This document shows positions 18,808 through 28,195 of a stretch of 64,000 nucleotides of DNA, piece after piece. This stretch comes from CAZSDU01 sp963662525 (GTDB lineage Bacteria > Bacteroidota > Bacteroidia > Bacteroidales > FEN-979). Numbering within the stretch: the stretch's first letter is position 1; each line of letters starts with the position of its first letter. The position numbers and the translations under genes were made by a program. The notes beneath the pieces were generated by a model. It was not told where the DNA came from and made no database searches. It saw nothing but the letters and a program-made list of their open reading frames with translations. The stretch covers positions 3,100,001-3,164,000 of the forward strand of contig OY759717.1 in the NCBI GenBank assembly GCA_963662525.1, given 5' to 3'.

Positions 18808-18832
18808 AACAAATTCAGCATAAAAGTACGAA

Positions 18833-20962
18833 ATGCATACAAGAACTGCAATCCATGTTGCATTTTTTAGTTTGGGGTTCTTATCGATTTCTACCCAGAT
18901 ATACCTGATCAGGGAATTCCTTAATGTATCTCAGGGCAATGAAATGATCATGGGCATTGTTCTTTCCATGTGGATGCTGCTGACCGGATTCGGAGCATAT
19001 TCTGTAAAATTTCTCAATCAGAAATGGTTCAGTTTTCGTATCAGTCTTTTATTTCTGATAGCGCTTTCTGCACTGCCGTCAATAATGCTCATCGCTCTTG
19101 ATCTGATAAAAGCCGGATTTTTTCCCTATGGTAAGGTGATAAACCTATGGGAAATGATCATTCTGAGTGTCATTATTCTTTTTCCCTTCTGTTACATCAA
19201 TGGATTTCTTTTTTCTGTTTTAAGTAAGCAAATAACGAAAACTCATCTGGTCACAGGCTTTTCAATAGAGTCGGCCGGAAGTATGGTGGCAGGAGTTCTG
19301 GTGAATTTCATTTTTCTCTGGATCTCAGATACCTGGCTGAGTATTACAATATTGACAACTTTAGCTTTTATTTTAATTTTGATCTATACCTTCCTGTTGA
19401 ATAACAGATTGCATCTCATTCTTGTAATAGTTTTTTCAATAGTCTTCGTCGGATTGATTTCCTTTTTCGATTACCAGATGTTTTCCGGCAGTACCCGATA
19501 TCCGAATCAGCATATTCTTGTCAACCGGGGAACTCCATATGGACAGGTAGTTATAACAGCACAGCAAGCTCAGCTTAACCTATATGAAAATGGAGTATTG
19601 CTTTGCTCTTCCAATAATGAAATTCTCAATGAAGAGAAGGTCCATTTTGCCATGATCCAGCATCCTGACCCGCGTAATATTCTGCAAATTTCAGGTGGCT
19701 TTTCCGGTTCAATAGCAGAGATTCTGAAATACCGACCTGAAAATGTTGATTATGTTGAATTGAATTCAGCGCTGATCCGAATCGCTTCCCTTTTTTCAAA
19801 TGTATTTCAGGATGATCGTGTCCATATATATAATGCAGATGCCCGCCGGTTTATCCGCGAAACAAAACGAAAATATGATGTTGTACTGATCGATCTGCCT
19901 GCACCTTCAACACTTCAGCTAAACCGCTTCTATACGGATGAGTTTTTTTCAGCACTTAAGATGAAACTATATCCCGGTGCTGTGGTTTCGCTCAGCCTGC
20001 CGACCGGGAGTATCTATATCAGTCCACAGGCAGTGAAATTGAACTCGAGTTTATATCATACCTTAAAAAATAATTTCAAACAAGTGATGATCGTTCCAGC
20101 CGACAGAAATTATTTTTTGGGTTCTGATTCACTGCTCAGGATCAACATCCCTCATCTTATCTTGGAAAAAGAAATTTCAACGGTTTTTGTTAATCCTTTT
20201 TACCTGGATGAAAATGATCTTAGTGATCGATCTGATTTTATGCACAGTAAAATTTCTTCAACGGTATCCATTAATCATGATTTCCATCCGGTAACAATGG
20301 TGTACCAGCAACTCTGGTCATTCCGTATCATCTCAGAAAATAAAGGAATAATGATCATCCTGTCGCTGTTTATTATCCTGGTTATGCTGATCAGCCTTAA
20401 TCCCGTGAGCGCTGGATTATTCGCCGGAGGATTTACGCTTGCTTCAATTGAAGTCATCCTGATTTTTTCCTTTCAGGTATTGTTTGGCTATATATTCCAG
20501 GTGATAGGAGTCATCATTATGCTTTTTATGTTGGGACTGGCAGCAGGTTCAAGAATATCAGTGTCATTTTTCCGTAATCATCTGCTGAGAAGCTATTTAA
20601 TTTTGCAAATAATAACTTCGATCATTGCCCTTATGGTGCCAGTCCTGCTGGTCTGGTTCCAGATATCCATGATTTCAGACCTGTTTGTTCAGCTTACTGT
20701 AGCTTTAACCGCCTTCATTATTTCCTTCATCGTGGGCATGGAATATGGACTGGCAGCTGGTTTGACAAGATCATCAACGGAGATAACGGTGGCTTCGAAT
20801 TATTCGGCTGATCTTTTTGGAGCTGCGGCCGGGGCTTTTCTTGTTACTGCTTTACTTTACCCCTTACTGGGCATGGTCCAGACCGGATTGGTTTTATTCT
20901 TGCTCAACGTGCTCTGTGCGATGAACCTTTTTTTCCGGCGCAGAAAATATTCTATGAGTTAA
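18833..20962 (+). CDS. Membrane protein with spermidine-synthase-like domain
   Basis: A 709-residue protein with about seven hydrophobic helices in residues 1-215, a soluble spermidine synthase/methyltransferase-fold domain (about 220-480), and another set of helices to the end. The soluble domain has NILQISGGFSGSIAEILKY (cofactor loop), VDYVELNSALI (acidic strand-2 end) and DVVLIDLPAP followed by RFYTDEFF, in spermidine synthase order. Such membrane-embedded aminopropyltransferase-like proteins are common but mostly uncharacterised. It sits between the Memo/AMMECR1 gene (divergent, 41 bases) and the AmmeMemoRadiSam radical SAM gene (same strand, 66 bases), hinting at a shared pathway. Whether it makes a polyamine or modifies another exported substrate is unknown. 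Confidence 0.8.
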   Translation: MHTRTAIHVAFFSLGFLSISTQIYLIREFLNVSQGNEMIMGIVLSMWMLLTGFGAYSVKFLNQKWFSFRISLLFLIALSALPSIMLIALDLIKAGFFPYGKVINLWEMIILSVIILFPFCYINGFLFSVLSKQITKTHLVTGFSIESAGSMVAGVLVNFIFLWISDTWLSITILTTLAFILILIYTFLLNNRLHLILVIVFSIVFVGLISFFDYQMFSGSTRYPNQHILVNRGTPYGQVVITAQQAQLNLYENGVLLCSSNNEILNEEKVHFAMIQHPDPRNILQISGGFSGSIAEILKYRPENVDYVELNSALIRIASLFSNVFQDDRVHIYNADARRFIRETKRKYDVVLIDLPAPSTLQLNRFYTDEFFSALKMKLYPGAVVSLSLPTGSIYISPQAVKLNSSLYHTLKNNFKQVMIVPADRNYFLGSDSLLRINIPHLILEKEISTVFVNPFYLDENDLSDRSDFMHSKISSTVSINHDFHPVTMVYQQLWSFRIISENKGIMIILSLFIILVMLISLNPVSAGLFAGGFTLASIEVILIFSFQVLFGYIFQVIGVIIMLFMLGLAAGSRISVSFFRNHLLRSYLILQIITSIIALMVPVLLVWFQISMISDLFVQLTVALTAFIISFIVGMEYGLAAGLTRSSTEITVASNYSADLFGAAAGAFLVTALLYPLLGMVQTGLVLFLLNVLCAMNLFFRRRKYSMS

Positions 20963-20982
20963 TATTTCCTATTACATTGTGT

Positions 20983-20990
20983 TAACTTTG
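20983..20990 (+). promoter_or_regulatory. Bacteroidetes -7 box TAACTTTG
   Basis: An exact TAnnTTTG match in the 66-base gap, 38 bases before the GTG start of the radical SAM gene. A clear TTTG -33 element is not visible. Confidence 0.35.
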
Positions 20991-21028
20991 TGAGCCTTGT
21001 TTTATATTTATAAACATGGTGCATAAAA

Positions 21029-22189
21029 GTGCAGACTAAAATTTCAAAACGCGAGTTTATCCGGTACAGTCTGGCAGGCCTGGGAACTGCATTATTAGGA
21101 ATCAGATCTTTGCCTGTCCTGGCCAATAAATTTATTTATATGGAACCACCTGTTAATACTCCTGTCGGAAGTTTGGGTAAGTTCAGTAAGGAATCCCCTT
21201 ATTATATGTCAACCCCAAGGGGAGTCAAATGCATGATTTGTCCGAACTATTGCATCCTCAGGGAAGGACAGGAAAGCATATGTCGCACCCATGTGGCAAA
21301 AGATAATAAACTCTACACCATTGCTTATGGTAATCCATGTTCAGTGCATATTGATCCAATTGAAAAGAAACCCCTGTTTCATTTCCTGCCGGCATCAAAG
21401 AGTTTCTCAATTGCGACTGCCGGCTGTAACCTGGCTTGCCTGAATTGCCAGAACTGGGAAATATCTCAGGAAAGTCCGAGGAATACGCGAAATGAAGAAT
21501 TATTTCCAGCACAGGTTATTTCCGAAGCTTCTGCCAATCATTGCCAATCGATTGCCTATACTTATGCTGAACCCATTGCATTTTATGAGTATGCTTTTGA
21601 TACTGCCCGTCTGGCCAGGGAGAGGGGCATTAAAAACCTGATGATTTCCAATGGGTTCATCAACGCTGCACCAATGCGTGAGCTCGCCAGGTACCTGGAT
21701 GCAGCCAATATCAATCTTAAATCATTCAGCGATGATATTTATTCCAGCTTGAATGGGGGAAGCCTCCAGCCTGTTTTGAACACCTTGAAAATACTCAAAG
21801 AAGAGGGTGTCTGGCTGGAGATCACCAACCTGATTGTTCCGGGTTGGACGGATAAAATGGACATGATCAGAGAAATGTGCGATTGGTTATATAAAAACGG
21901 ATTCTCTGATTATCCCTTGCATTTCAGCCGTTTCTTTCCACTCTACAAGTTGACGAGCTTGCCTTATACTCCGGTATCTGTGCTCGAAAAAGCCAGGGAA
22001 ATCGCTCTGAATGCCGGTTTAAAATATGTTTATATCGGAAATGTCCCGGGAAGTCCTGCGGAAAATACTATCTGCCCTGGCTGCAAAAAGGTAGTAATGG
22101 AAAGGAAAGGCTTTACTATCCTGGCCAACAACCTGAAAGCTGACCATTGTAAATTCTGCGGAACGAAGATTGCCGGAGTATGGAAATAG
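21029..22189 (+). CDS. amrS: AmmeMemoRadiSam system radical SAM enzyme with Tat-like leader
   Basis: A 386-residue radical SAM protein. The SAM cluster cysteines are C133-x3-C137-x2-C140 in GCNLACLNCQNW. Extra cysteines at the front (C68, C71, C75, C85) and back (ICPGCKK, HCKFCG) suggest a second metal site or zinc ribbon. Residues 1-33 (KREFIRYSLAGLGTALLG) resemble a twin-arginine leader with KR in place of RR. This is the third component of AmmeMemoRadiSam; proteins A and B are fused at 17262. The start is GTG; an upstream ATG at 21016 is out of frame and stops after 7 codons. A radical SAM enzyme with an export signal would be unusual, and the leader may instead be a non-cleaved anchor. 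Confidence 0.88.
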   Translation: MQTKISKREFIRYSLAGLGTALLGIRSLPVLANKFIYMEPPVNTPVGSLGKFSKESPYYMSTPRGVKCMICPNYCILREGQESICRTHVAKDNKLYTIAYGNPCSVHIDPIEKKPLFHFLPASKSFSIATAGCNLACLNCQNWEISQESPRNTRNEELFPAQVISEASANHCQSIAYTYAEPIAFYEYAFDTARLARERGIKNLMISNGFINAAPMRELARYLDAANINLKSFSDDIYSSLNGGSLQPVLNTLKILKEEGVWLEITNLIVPGWTDKMDMIREMCDWLYKNGFSDYPLHFSRFFPLYKLTSLPYTPVSVLEKAREIALNAGLKYVYIGNVPGSPAENTICPGCKKVVMERKGFTILANNLKADHCKFCGTKIAGVWK

Positions 22190-22190
22190 G

Positions 22191-23273
22191 TTATCGTCCA
22201 ATATCCAGGTAAATAGGCAGGTGATCGGAGAATCCTCCGGTATGTTTCGGCCCTGTATAAGTTCGTTTCGGAGTATCGCCAAAAAATTTCTGATCTTCTT
22301 TGAGAAGGAATGAACCCTTATAAATATGGACGTCAGAATAGTCGGCTTTAAGATAATTGCTGCCCTGGAAAAGTGATCCAGATACGATGAATTGATCCAG
22401 GATGGCCCAGTTCCCCTGAAATTTATGCGTACCTTCTTTTTTCATTTTCGGGAACATCAGGTTGATCAGGTCTTGTCTGTCAATTCCTGAAGTATCGGTA
22501 CGGGCGTGCAAAAAGGTGACGATACTCTGACAATCAGGCTCATCATTAAAGTCGCCCATGATCAGGACATTGGACATTGGACATTGGGAAAGTATAGAAT
22601 CGGTAAGTTGATGAAGTACACCGGCTACGTAGTTTCTTCTTGGCTGTGAGGCAAGCATTCCTCCTCGTCTTGAAGGCCAGTGATTAATGAAAAGGACCAA
22701 TGTGTCCTGATCAAATACAGTCCCCCTGACCATGAGGATCTCCCTGGTTTGAGCTGTGGTATCAAAGGGAAAACCTATCCGGATGCTCCGGCTTCCAATC
22801 AGTTTGAATTTATCCGGCCGGTAAAGCATAGCTACATCGACACCTCTCAGATCAGGTGATTCATGATGAATGATTTTATATTTGAACTTTGTTAACGGAG
22901 TCTCGTAAATCAACTTATTCAGCACATACCTGTTCTCAATTTCGCACATGCCGATAATGGCCGGTGGCTCCCAATGTCCAATGTCCAATAATGTCTTTGC
23001 AAGATGGTTGAGTTTCAGGCTAAACCTTGAATAAGTCCAGTGCTTCATACCTGATGAGGTAAATTCATCATCCAGCTTGGTCGTGTCATCATAAGGATCA
23101 TACAGGTTTTCGACATTCCAGAAAACGATCCTGACATTTTGACTTCTTTTCTGGATTGAATCTAAATTGGCATACTTTTCGAGGTCAGAAGTACTCTGTC
23201 TTTTTGTCGGGATTTGAGATTTGGGGCCTGACAGGAAAAACATATAAAACATTAGTAATATCAAAGCTTTCAT
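22191..23273 (-). CDS. Secreted endonuclease/exonuclease/phosphatase (EEP) family protein
   Basis: A 360-residue protein with a signal peptide (about residues 1-19) and the EEP fold: RIVFWNVENLYD (first Asn/Glu motif), IIGMCEIENR (metal Glu), NHWPSRRGG, MGDFNDEP (catalytic Asp/Asn) and SDHLPIYLD (catalytic Asp-His). Enzymes of this fold cleave phosphodiesters in DNA, RNA or lipids. The export signal and the NHWPSRRGG motif fit the extracellular or periplasmic Bacteroidetes subgroup, so nucleic-acid scavenging is plausible but unproved. It is tail to tail with amrS (1 base apart). The coding sequence carries two inverted heptamer-repeat tracts, listed separately. Confidence 0.85.
   Translation of the reverse strand: MKALILLMFYMFFLSGPKSQIPTKRQSTSDLEKYANLDSIQKRSQNVRIVFWNVENLYDPYDDTTKLDDEFTSSGMKHWTYSRFSLKLNHLAKTLLDIGHWEPPAIIGMCEIENRYVLNKLIYETPLTKFKYKIIHHESPDLRGVDVAMLYRPDKFKLIGSRSIRIGFPFDTTAQTREILMVRGTVFDQDTLVLFINHWPSRRGGMLASQPRRNYVAGVLHQLTDSILSQCPMSNVLIMGDFNDEPDCQSIVTFLHARTDTSGIDRQDLINLMFPKMKKEGTHKFQGNWAILDQFIVSGSLFQGSNYLKADYSDVHIYKGSFLLKEDQKFFGDTPKRTYTGPKHTGGFSDHLPIYLDIGR
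22565..22589 (+). repeat. Heptamer tandem repeat inside CDS, arm 1 of inverted pair
   Basis: Three copies of GGACATT plus GGGA. Bases 22569-22589 form a perfect 21-base inverted match to 22969-22989, about 380 bases away in the same gene. Coded residues are QCPMSN just before the catalytic MGDFND. Confidence 0.6.
22969..22989 (-). repeat. Heptamer tandem repeat inside CDS, arm 2 of inverted pair
   Basis: TCCCAATGTCCAATGTCC followed by AAT is the exact reverse complement of 22569-22589. It codes for LLDIGHWE before the metal-binding IIGMCEIEN motif. Confidence 0.6.
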
Positions 23274-23405
23274 GGCATTATGTTCTAAATGGAAAAGGAT
23301 TTACAATATATCTGCTTAATCCGGGAAGTGGCATAAAGGTAATATCCCGGACAAATTTTTTTTTAACTAATTTTTAACAGGAAGTTTAACAATAATTAAC
23401 AGGGA

Positions 23406-23436
23406 TTTGAAAATATTGATTTAACACCTTCGTTTG
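23406..23436 (+). promoter_or_regulatory. Bacteroidetes-type promoter of the htrA-rpoD operon
   Basis: TTTG at 23406-23409, a 19-base spacer, then TTCGTTTG at 23429-23436 (one mismatch to TAnnTTTG). The predicted transcript would start near 23442, giving a leader of about 27 bases before htrA. This lies in the 195-base gap between the divergent EEP gene and htrA. Confidence 0.45.
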
Positions 23437-23468
23437 GAAACCAAGTATTATAAAAAACTAAGAAAACT

Positions 23469-24905
23469 ATGAAAAGGATTTTTGGAATTTTTTTAATCGC
23501 GATCGCCGGTGGCGCTGTATCCTTAGGACTTTACAAGGCGTTTGAGAAGAAACCTTCCTACTACTATTACCGGCCGGAGACTGTACCCGTTCAGAAAGTC
23601 AGTTATAATGCCTCCGCCGCGTTTAACCAGCCGGATTTTGAGGCTGCCGCGGCCCTGTCGGTGCATGCTGTCGTTCATATCAAATCAGAGTTTCAGAAGA
23701 AAAGCATGGTATATGATGATTTTTTTGAGTTTTTTAACTTCGGGCCTCGTCAGGCACCGCGTGAATATATTTCTCCTTATTCGGCCATGGGCTCAGGGGT
23801 TATCATTTCGCCGGACGGATATATCGTAACCAATAATCATGTGGTTCAGGAAGCCACCAATGTAACGGTGACCCTGAACGATAAGCGTGTTTACAAGGCC
23901 AGGGTCATAGGAACAGATCCGAGTACCGACTTGGCTATTATTAAAATCGATGAGAAGGATTTGCCGTTTTTAACCTATGGAAACTCCGATGATGTGAAGA
24001 TCGGAGAGTGGGTTCTTGCTGTAGGGAATCCTTTTAACCTTACATCAACGGTCACAGCCGGAATTGTTTCGGCTAAGGCAAGGGATATCAATATCCTGGG
24101 TTCCCAGGGAGCCATTGAATCCTTCATTCAGACGGATGCAGCCATTAATCCGGGTAACAGCGGTGGGGCCCTGGTGAACACCAGGGGAGAGCTCATCGGT
24201 ATCAATGCCGCGATTGCATCGGGTACCGGATTTTATACAGGGTATTCATTTGCCATTCCGGTAAATATTGTCAGGAAAGTAGTGGGTGATTTTATGAAAT
24301 TCGGAAAGATACAACGGGCATACCTGGGATTGTATTACCGGGAAATTGATGAGCAACTGGCTAAGGATAAAGGAATTGCTGATTTCAGGGGCGTATATGT
24401 TGATGATGTGATTGCCGGCGGAGCTGCTGAAAAAGCCGGGATCCGGAGCGGAGATATCATTGTTCGGTTACAACAAAACCCTGTTAACGGAAAGTCGGAG
24501 TTAATGGAATTTGTCGGTCAGCATAACCCCGGGGATCAGGTCACCGTGACGGTTGTGCGTGAAGGTAAAGAATATGATCTTCCCCTGACATTTATCAGCG
24601 ATGAAGTCAAAGCCAATATTGCTTACGACAGTAAAATAATTATCCATGGAGCTACGTTTGAGCCTTTAACAGCGGATGAAAAGAAAAAAATGAATCTGGA
24701 TGGAGGATTTAAGATTACCCGCATTGAAAATGGGAAACTGAAATCAGCCGGGATCCAGACAGGTTTCATCCTGCTTTCGGTTGACCGTCAGCTGGTACGG
24801 TCAACGGCTGACCTTAAGGCTGCCCTTACAAACCGTGGCGGAGGTGTACTTATTGAAGGCATCTATACGAACGGCTTAAGAGCCTATTACGGAATCGGAT
24901 TATGA
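23469..24905 (+). CDS. htrA: HtrA/DegP-family periplasmic serine protease
   Basis: A 478-residue Do-family protease. A single N-terminal hydrophobic helix (about residues 4-20) directs it to the envelope. The catalytic triad is H124 (TNNHVV), D154 (STDLAI) and S231 (NPGNSGGAL). Two PDZ domains follow (about 290-375 and 400-470; the first includes GAAEKAGIRSGDIIV). It degrades or chaperones misfolded periplasmic and outer-membrane proteins. Its stop overlaps the start of the primary sigma factor gene (ATGA), so the two are very likely cotranscribed and translationally coupled. A good promoter match lies upstream. Confidence 0.93.
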   Translation: MKRIFGIFLIAIAGGAVSLGLYKAFEKKPSYYYYRPETVPVQKVSYNASAAFNQPDFEAAAALSVHAVVHIKSEFQKKSMVYDDFFEFFNFGPRQAPREYISPYSAMGSGVIISPDGYIVTNNHVVQEATNVTVTLNDKRVYKARVIGTDPSTDLAIIKIDEKDLPFLTYGNSDDVKIGEWVLAVGNPFNLTSTVTAGIVSAKARDINILGSQGAIESFIQTDAAINPGNSGGALVNTRGELIGINAAIASGTGFYTGYSFAIPVNIVRKVVGDFMKFGKIQRAYLGLYYREIDEQLAKDKGIADFRGVYVDDVIAGGAAEKAGIRSGDIIVRLQQNPVNGKSELMEFVGQHNPGDQVTVTVVREGKEYDLPLTFISDEVKANIAYDSKIIIHGATFEPLTADEKKKMNLDGGFKITRIENGKLKSAGIQTGFILLSVDRQLVRSTADLKAALTNRGGGVLIEGIYTNGLRAYYGIGL

Positions 24906-25765
24906 GACAATTAAAAATATCAAAATCAATTACAAACCGCGAGACCGCTTCGCTTGATAAATATCTGGCTGATATCGGCAGGGAAGAATTGATCACGACG
25001 GATGAAGAAGTGCAGCTTGCTCAGCGGATCAGGGCTGGAGATCAGCTGGCATTGGAGAAACTTTGCAAAGCCAACCTTCGCTTCGTGGTATCCGTCGCAA
25101 AACAATACCAGAACCAGGGGCTTAGTTTGCCAGATCTGATCAATGAAGGAAATCTGGGATTGATCAAATCAGCGCACCGCTTTGACGAAACCCGGGGGTT
25201 CAAGTTTATTTCATATGCCGTTTGGTGGATCAGGCAATCAATCCTTCAGGCGCTGGCTGAACAGTCAAGAATTGTTCGTTTGCCCCTTAACCAGGTGGGT
25301 TCAATGAGTAAGATGTCGAAGGCTTCTGTCAGGCTTGAACAGCGATTTGAAAGGCCACCATCCATGGAAGAGTTGGCGGTTGAACTGGAAATTCCTGAAC
25401 ATAAGGTGGCTGAAACCCTGAGGATGTCGACCAGAACTGTTTCTATGGATGCACCCCTGGACCAGGATGAAGATATGAAACTTCTTGATGTCTTTGAGTC
25501 GGTGGATATATTGCCTACGGATGAATACCTTATCCGTGAATCCCTGGCCAGTGAGGTTCAGCGATCACTGGCGACCCTTACCGAGAAAGAAAGAGAGATC
25601 ATCAATCTTTTTTATGGCATTGGCGTTCCTCATAGCTATACAATCGATGAAATAAGCTCCAAGATCGATCTGACGCGTGAAAGGGTCAGGCAGATCAAAG
25701 AAAAAGCGCTCCGTAGGCTGAAACATTCTTCACGCAGCAAACTGCTAAAAGCATATTTAGGTTGA
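24902..25765 (+). CDS. rpoD: Primary RNA polymerase sigma factor (RpoD/SigA type)
   Basis: A 287-residue sigma-70 protein lacking region 1.1, the size typical of the Bacteroidetes housekeeping factor. Region 1.2 (SLDKYLADIGREELIT), region 2 with the -10-binding and core-binding signature (ANLRFVVSVAKQYQNQG; DLINEGNLGLIKSAHRFD; FISYAVWWIRQSI), region 3 and region 4 with the helix-turn-helix (TIDEISSKIDLTRERVRQIK) are all present. It directs core polymerase to the TTTG/TAnnTTTG promoters seen elsewhere in this window. It overlaps htrA by 4 bases, and about 30 bases separate it from the convergent TonB receptor gene. Confidence 0.93.
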   Translation: MRQLKISKSITNRETASLDKYLADIGREELITTDEEVQLAQRIRAGDQLALEKLCKANLRFVVSVAKQYQNQGLSLPDLINEGNLGLIKSAHRFDETRGFKFISYAVWWIRQSILQALAEQSRIVRLPLNQVGSMSKMSKASVRLEQRFERPPSMEELAVELEIPEHKVAETLRMSTRTVSMDAPLDQDEDMKLLDVFESVDILPTDEYLIRESLASEVQRSLATLTEKEREIINLFYGIGVPHSYTIDEISSKIDLTRERVRQIKEKALRRLKHSSRSKLLKAYLG

Positions 25766-25796
25766 TTAACGGGTCTGTCATGTTAAGAATTCAGTC

Positions 25797-28079
25797 CTAT
25801 TTTTTTTCGTATATTCCGAAAGGAATGATCAAACCGGCTGTCAGACCCCATCCGGGATTATATACCCCGACATCTTTCAACCTGCTCAAGTGATCGAAAT
25901 ATTTTGTATTGGTCAGGTTTTTTCCGGCAATGAAGATGGTCCAGACCTGGTTTTGAACCTTCAGTCGGGTACCGGCGGATGCATTGAGTATAAAATACCC
26001 GGATGAAGTTGTTTCAAACGTATCGATGCGGTTCTGAGCATAATTGATCTCAGCCCCGACGGAAAGATAGGGGCCCAGGAGTTTGCTTTTTTTTGACGTT
26101 TTAAAGGTCCACTTGATTTCATGTATGCTATGAAGAGCTGGAATATAGGGGAGAGGTATCCCTGTTGACTCGTTCGTTCCCATCACGTAATCGATGCTGT
26201 TATCAAAATGAAGGGCATCGACAGGATGAAAATCGATTTCGAATTCAAATCCTTTCAGGCTTGAATTTCCCTGTACATAACGATACACTTTTATGAGCTG
26301 TCCATCGTACCAGGTTTCTTCCCCGTTTATATTCCGCTGATAAATGTAATTGAAGATATAATTGTAGAATCCGCTGAAAGTGATGCTGATCCACCTGAGA
26401 CTGGCGGATATTTCCCCGTCTATCTGGAAACTGTTTTCCGGTTTTAGTTCCGGATTCCCGATTTCATAGCGGAAGGTACCCGGGTGAACTCCGTTGGATC
26501 CTAATTCTGCAATATTTGGTGATCTGAACCCTGAACCAAGGTTAAATTTGAAATTAAAGACCCTGGAAGGTGCATAAGTGAAGCCGCTGGAACCACTGAA
26601 AGCGGAAAAGACAGAATGGAATCCCGGAAAAACGGTATCCATCTTCGGGGCAGAAGTATCGGGTGAAAGCAAATAAAGGGAATTCCCGGTGATCCATCTT
26701 ACATCGTATCGCATTCCTGCATTCAGGGTCCATTTAGTCCAAGACTTCTTCAAATAAATAAATGTTCCGATATCCTGAAGGGTATAATCGGGAATGAGGT
26801 ATTCTTCGCCTTTATTGGTATTTGTCTGGCTCATCCCGGAAGCTCCGCCCACGAGTTCAATTTCATGAGTAAACAGGTGCGTATATTTTACATCGTAGGT
26901 ATATGTGTTTAAATGAAGGAATAAACCGGGATCATCCTTGCTTTCTTCAAATTCCCAGCGATTGTTGGTTTGGAAGCCAAGGTTGAAGCGGAGTTGACTG
27001 CTCCCGAAAATCAGATTGGTAACAGAGGTAAGTTTATAATGCTGAACATTCTGAAAAGGCAGTTCAGGTTTTCTTTTAATGGAGGAATCACTTGCCCCTT
27101 CCACCATGCCGATGTTGGCATCGTATTTACTGAAATGAAGGTGTGAAAACCCCCACTTCTTGTTCAATCCCAGCATGGCGCTGTAGTTCATCTCATTGAA
27201 TCCGGAATTATAAACATATTCAGGGGGCGATTTATAGGCTCCGGCGTTTTTATAACTGCCCCTGGCCCTCCATAAAAAACCATTATGATTCCCTTCCATC
27301 ATGAGTGAACTGTTGGTCATCATGTTGTTGGTAGCAAACTGACTGGCCATTTCCCCCCGAACTGAATTTTCTGGGGCATGAACGGGTTCAAGGATATTGA
27401 TAACGCCACCCATGGCATCAGATCCGTAAAAGAGACTTGCCGGTCCTTTGAGTACTTCAATACGGTCGGCTGAAAACTGATCGATTTCAATGCCATGCTC
27501 ATCTCCCCATTGTTGTCCTTCCTGTCGAACTCCTTCGTTGAGGGTGACGACATGGTTATAGCTCAGCCCGCGTATGACTGGCTTGGAAATATCTCCCCCG
27601 GTAGTGATTTCGGATAGTCCGGGAACATCTGCAATGGCATCGATGATGTTGGTGGAAGGAGTGGTGAGTATAGCATTTTTACTGATCGGGATGATGGATA
27701 TACTGCTTCGGCTGTTGTCAGTTGATATTCCACTCCCGGTAATTACGACCTCCTGTGCTTCTATGACTGATTCAGAAAGCTGAAAATTCATCTCGGCAAT
27801 ATGGGTCAGATCAATTTGTGAAGTGATGGAACGATATCCCATAAAGCTGACCTGAATGAGCAGTTTACTTTTAGGGAGGTTTTTGATGTGATATAATCCA
27901 TTTTTATCCGTCGCAACACCGGTTTTGAGGTCGGGGATAAATACTGTTGCTCCGGGTAAGGGCTCTGCCGTTTTTGCATCCGATATTTTTCCCTGTAATG
28001 TTACCTGAGCAACCATGGTTTGCAAAGAATTAATTGCGATCATTAACAGGCTTAATAAAATTATTTTTTTAATTTTCAT
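25797..28079 (-). CDS. TonB-dependent outer-membrane receptor, probable cobalamin (BtuB-type) transporter
   Basis: A 760-residue receptor: signal peptide (1-24), an N-terminal CarboxypepD-regulatory-like domain (about 27-105, LQGKISDAKTAEPLPGA), plug domain (about 120-235, with VIRGLSYNHVVTLNEGVRQEG and GSDAMGGVINIL), and a 22-strand beta-barrel to the C-terminus. It takes up a substrate using TonB energy. It is the last gene of a minus-strand cluster behind a cobalamin-riboswitch-like element and a T9SS surface propeller, which makes B12 or another corrinoid the best guess. The small His-rich protein next door would also fit a metal substrate such as zinc or copper. The substrate is inference; the family is clear. 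Confidence 0.85.
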   Translation of the reverse strand: MKIKKIILLSLLMIAINSLQTMVAQVTLQGKISDAKTAEPLPGATVFIPDLKTGVATDKNGLYHIKNLPKSKLLIQVSFMGYRSITSQIDLTHIAEMNFQLSESVIEAQEVVITGSGISTDNSRSSISIIPISKNAILTTPSTNIIDAIADVPGLSEITTGGDISKPVIRGLSYNHVVTLNEGVRQEGQQWGDEHGIEIDQFSADRIEVLKGPASLFYGSDAMGGVINILEPVHAPENSVRGEMASQFATNNMMTNSSLMMEGNHNGFLWRARGSYKNAGAYKSPPEYVYNSGFNEMNYSAMLGLNKKWGFSHLHFSKYDANIGMVEGASDSSIKRKPELPFQNVQHYKLTSVTNLIFGSSQLRFNLGFQTNNRWEFEESKDDPGLFLHLNTYTYDVKYTHLFTHEIELVGGASGMSQTNTNKGEEYLIPDYTLQDIGTFIYLKKSWTKWTLNAGMRYDVRWITGNSLYLLSPDTSAPKMDTVFPGFHSVFSAFSGSSGFTYAPSRVFNFKFNLGSGFRSPNIAELGSNGVHPGTFRYEIGNPELKPENSFQIDGEISASLRWISITFSGFYNYIFNYIYQRNINGEETWYDGQLIKVYRYVQGNSSLKGFEFEIDFHPVDALHFDNSIDYVMGTNESTGIPLPYIPALHSIHEIKWTFKTSKKSKLLGPYLSVGAEINYAQNRIDTFETTSSGYFILNASAGTRLKVQNQVWTIFIAGKNLTNTKYFDHLSRLKDVGVYNPGWGLTAGLIIPFGIYEKK

Positions 28080-28195
28080 AATTCAGAAATTTAATTAAAA
28101 ATCACTCTTTCATGTTGAAAGGGTGGATAAAACCTCATGGCACAGGATGAAAATCAGGTGCAGATGAGGGTAATAAAGGAAAGATAAAATCTGAT

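Noticed and set aside
23274..23468. Possible small RNA or attenuator in the 195-base gap before htrA
   Set aside because: Only the promoter match stands out; no stable hairpin or poly-T tract was found.
25766..25796. Terminator between rpoD and the TonB receptor gene
   Set aside because: There is a T-run near 25800 but no convincing preceding stem.
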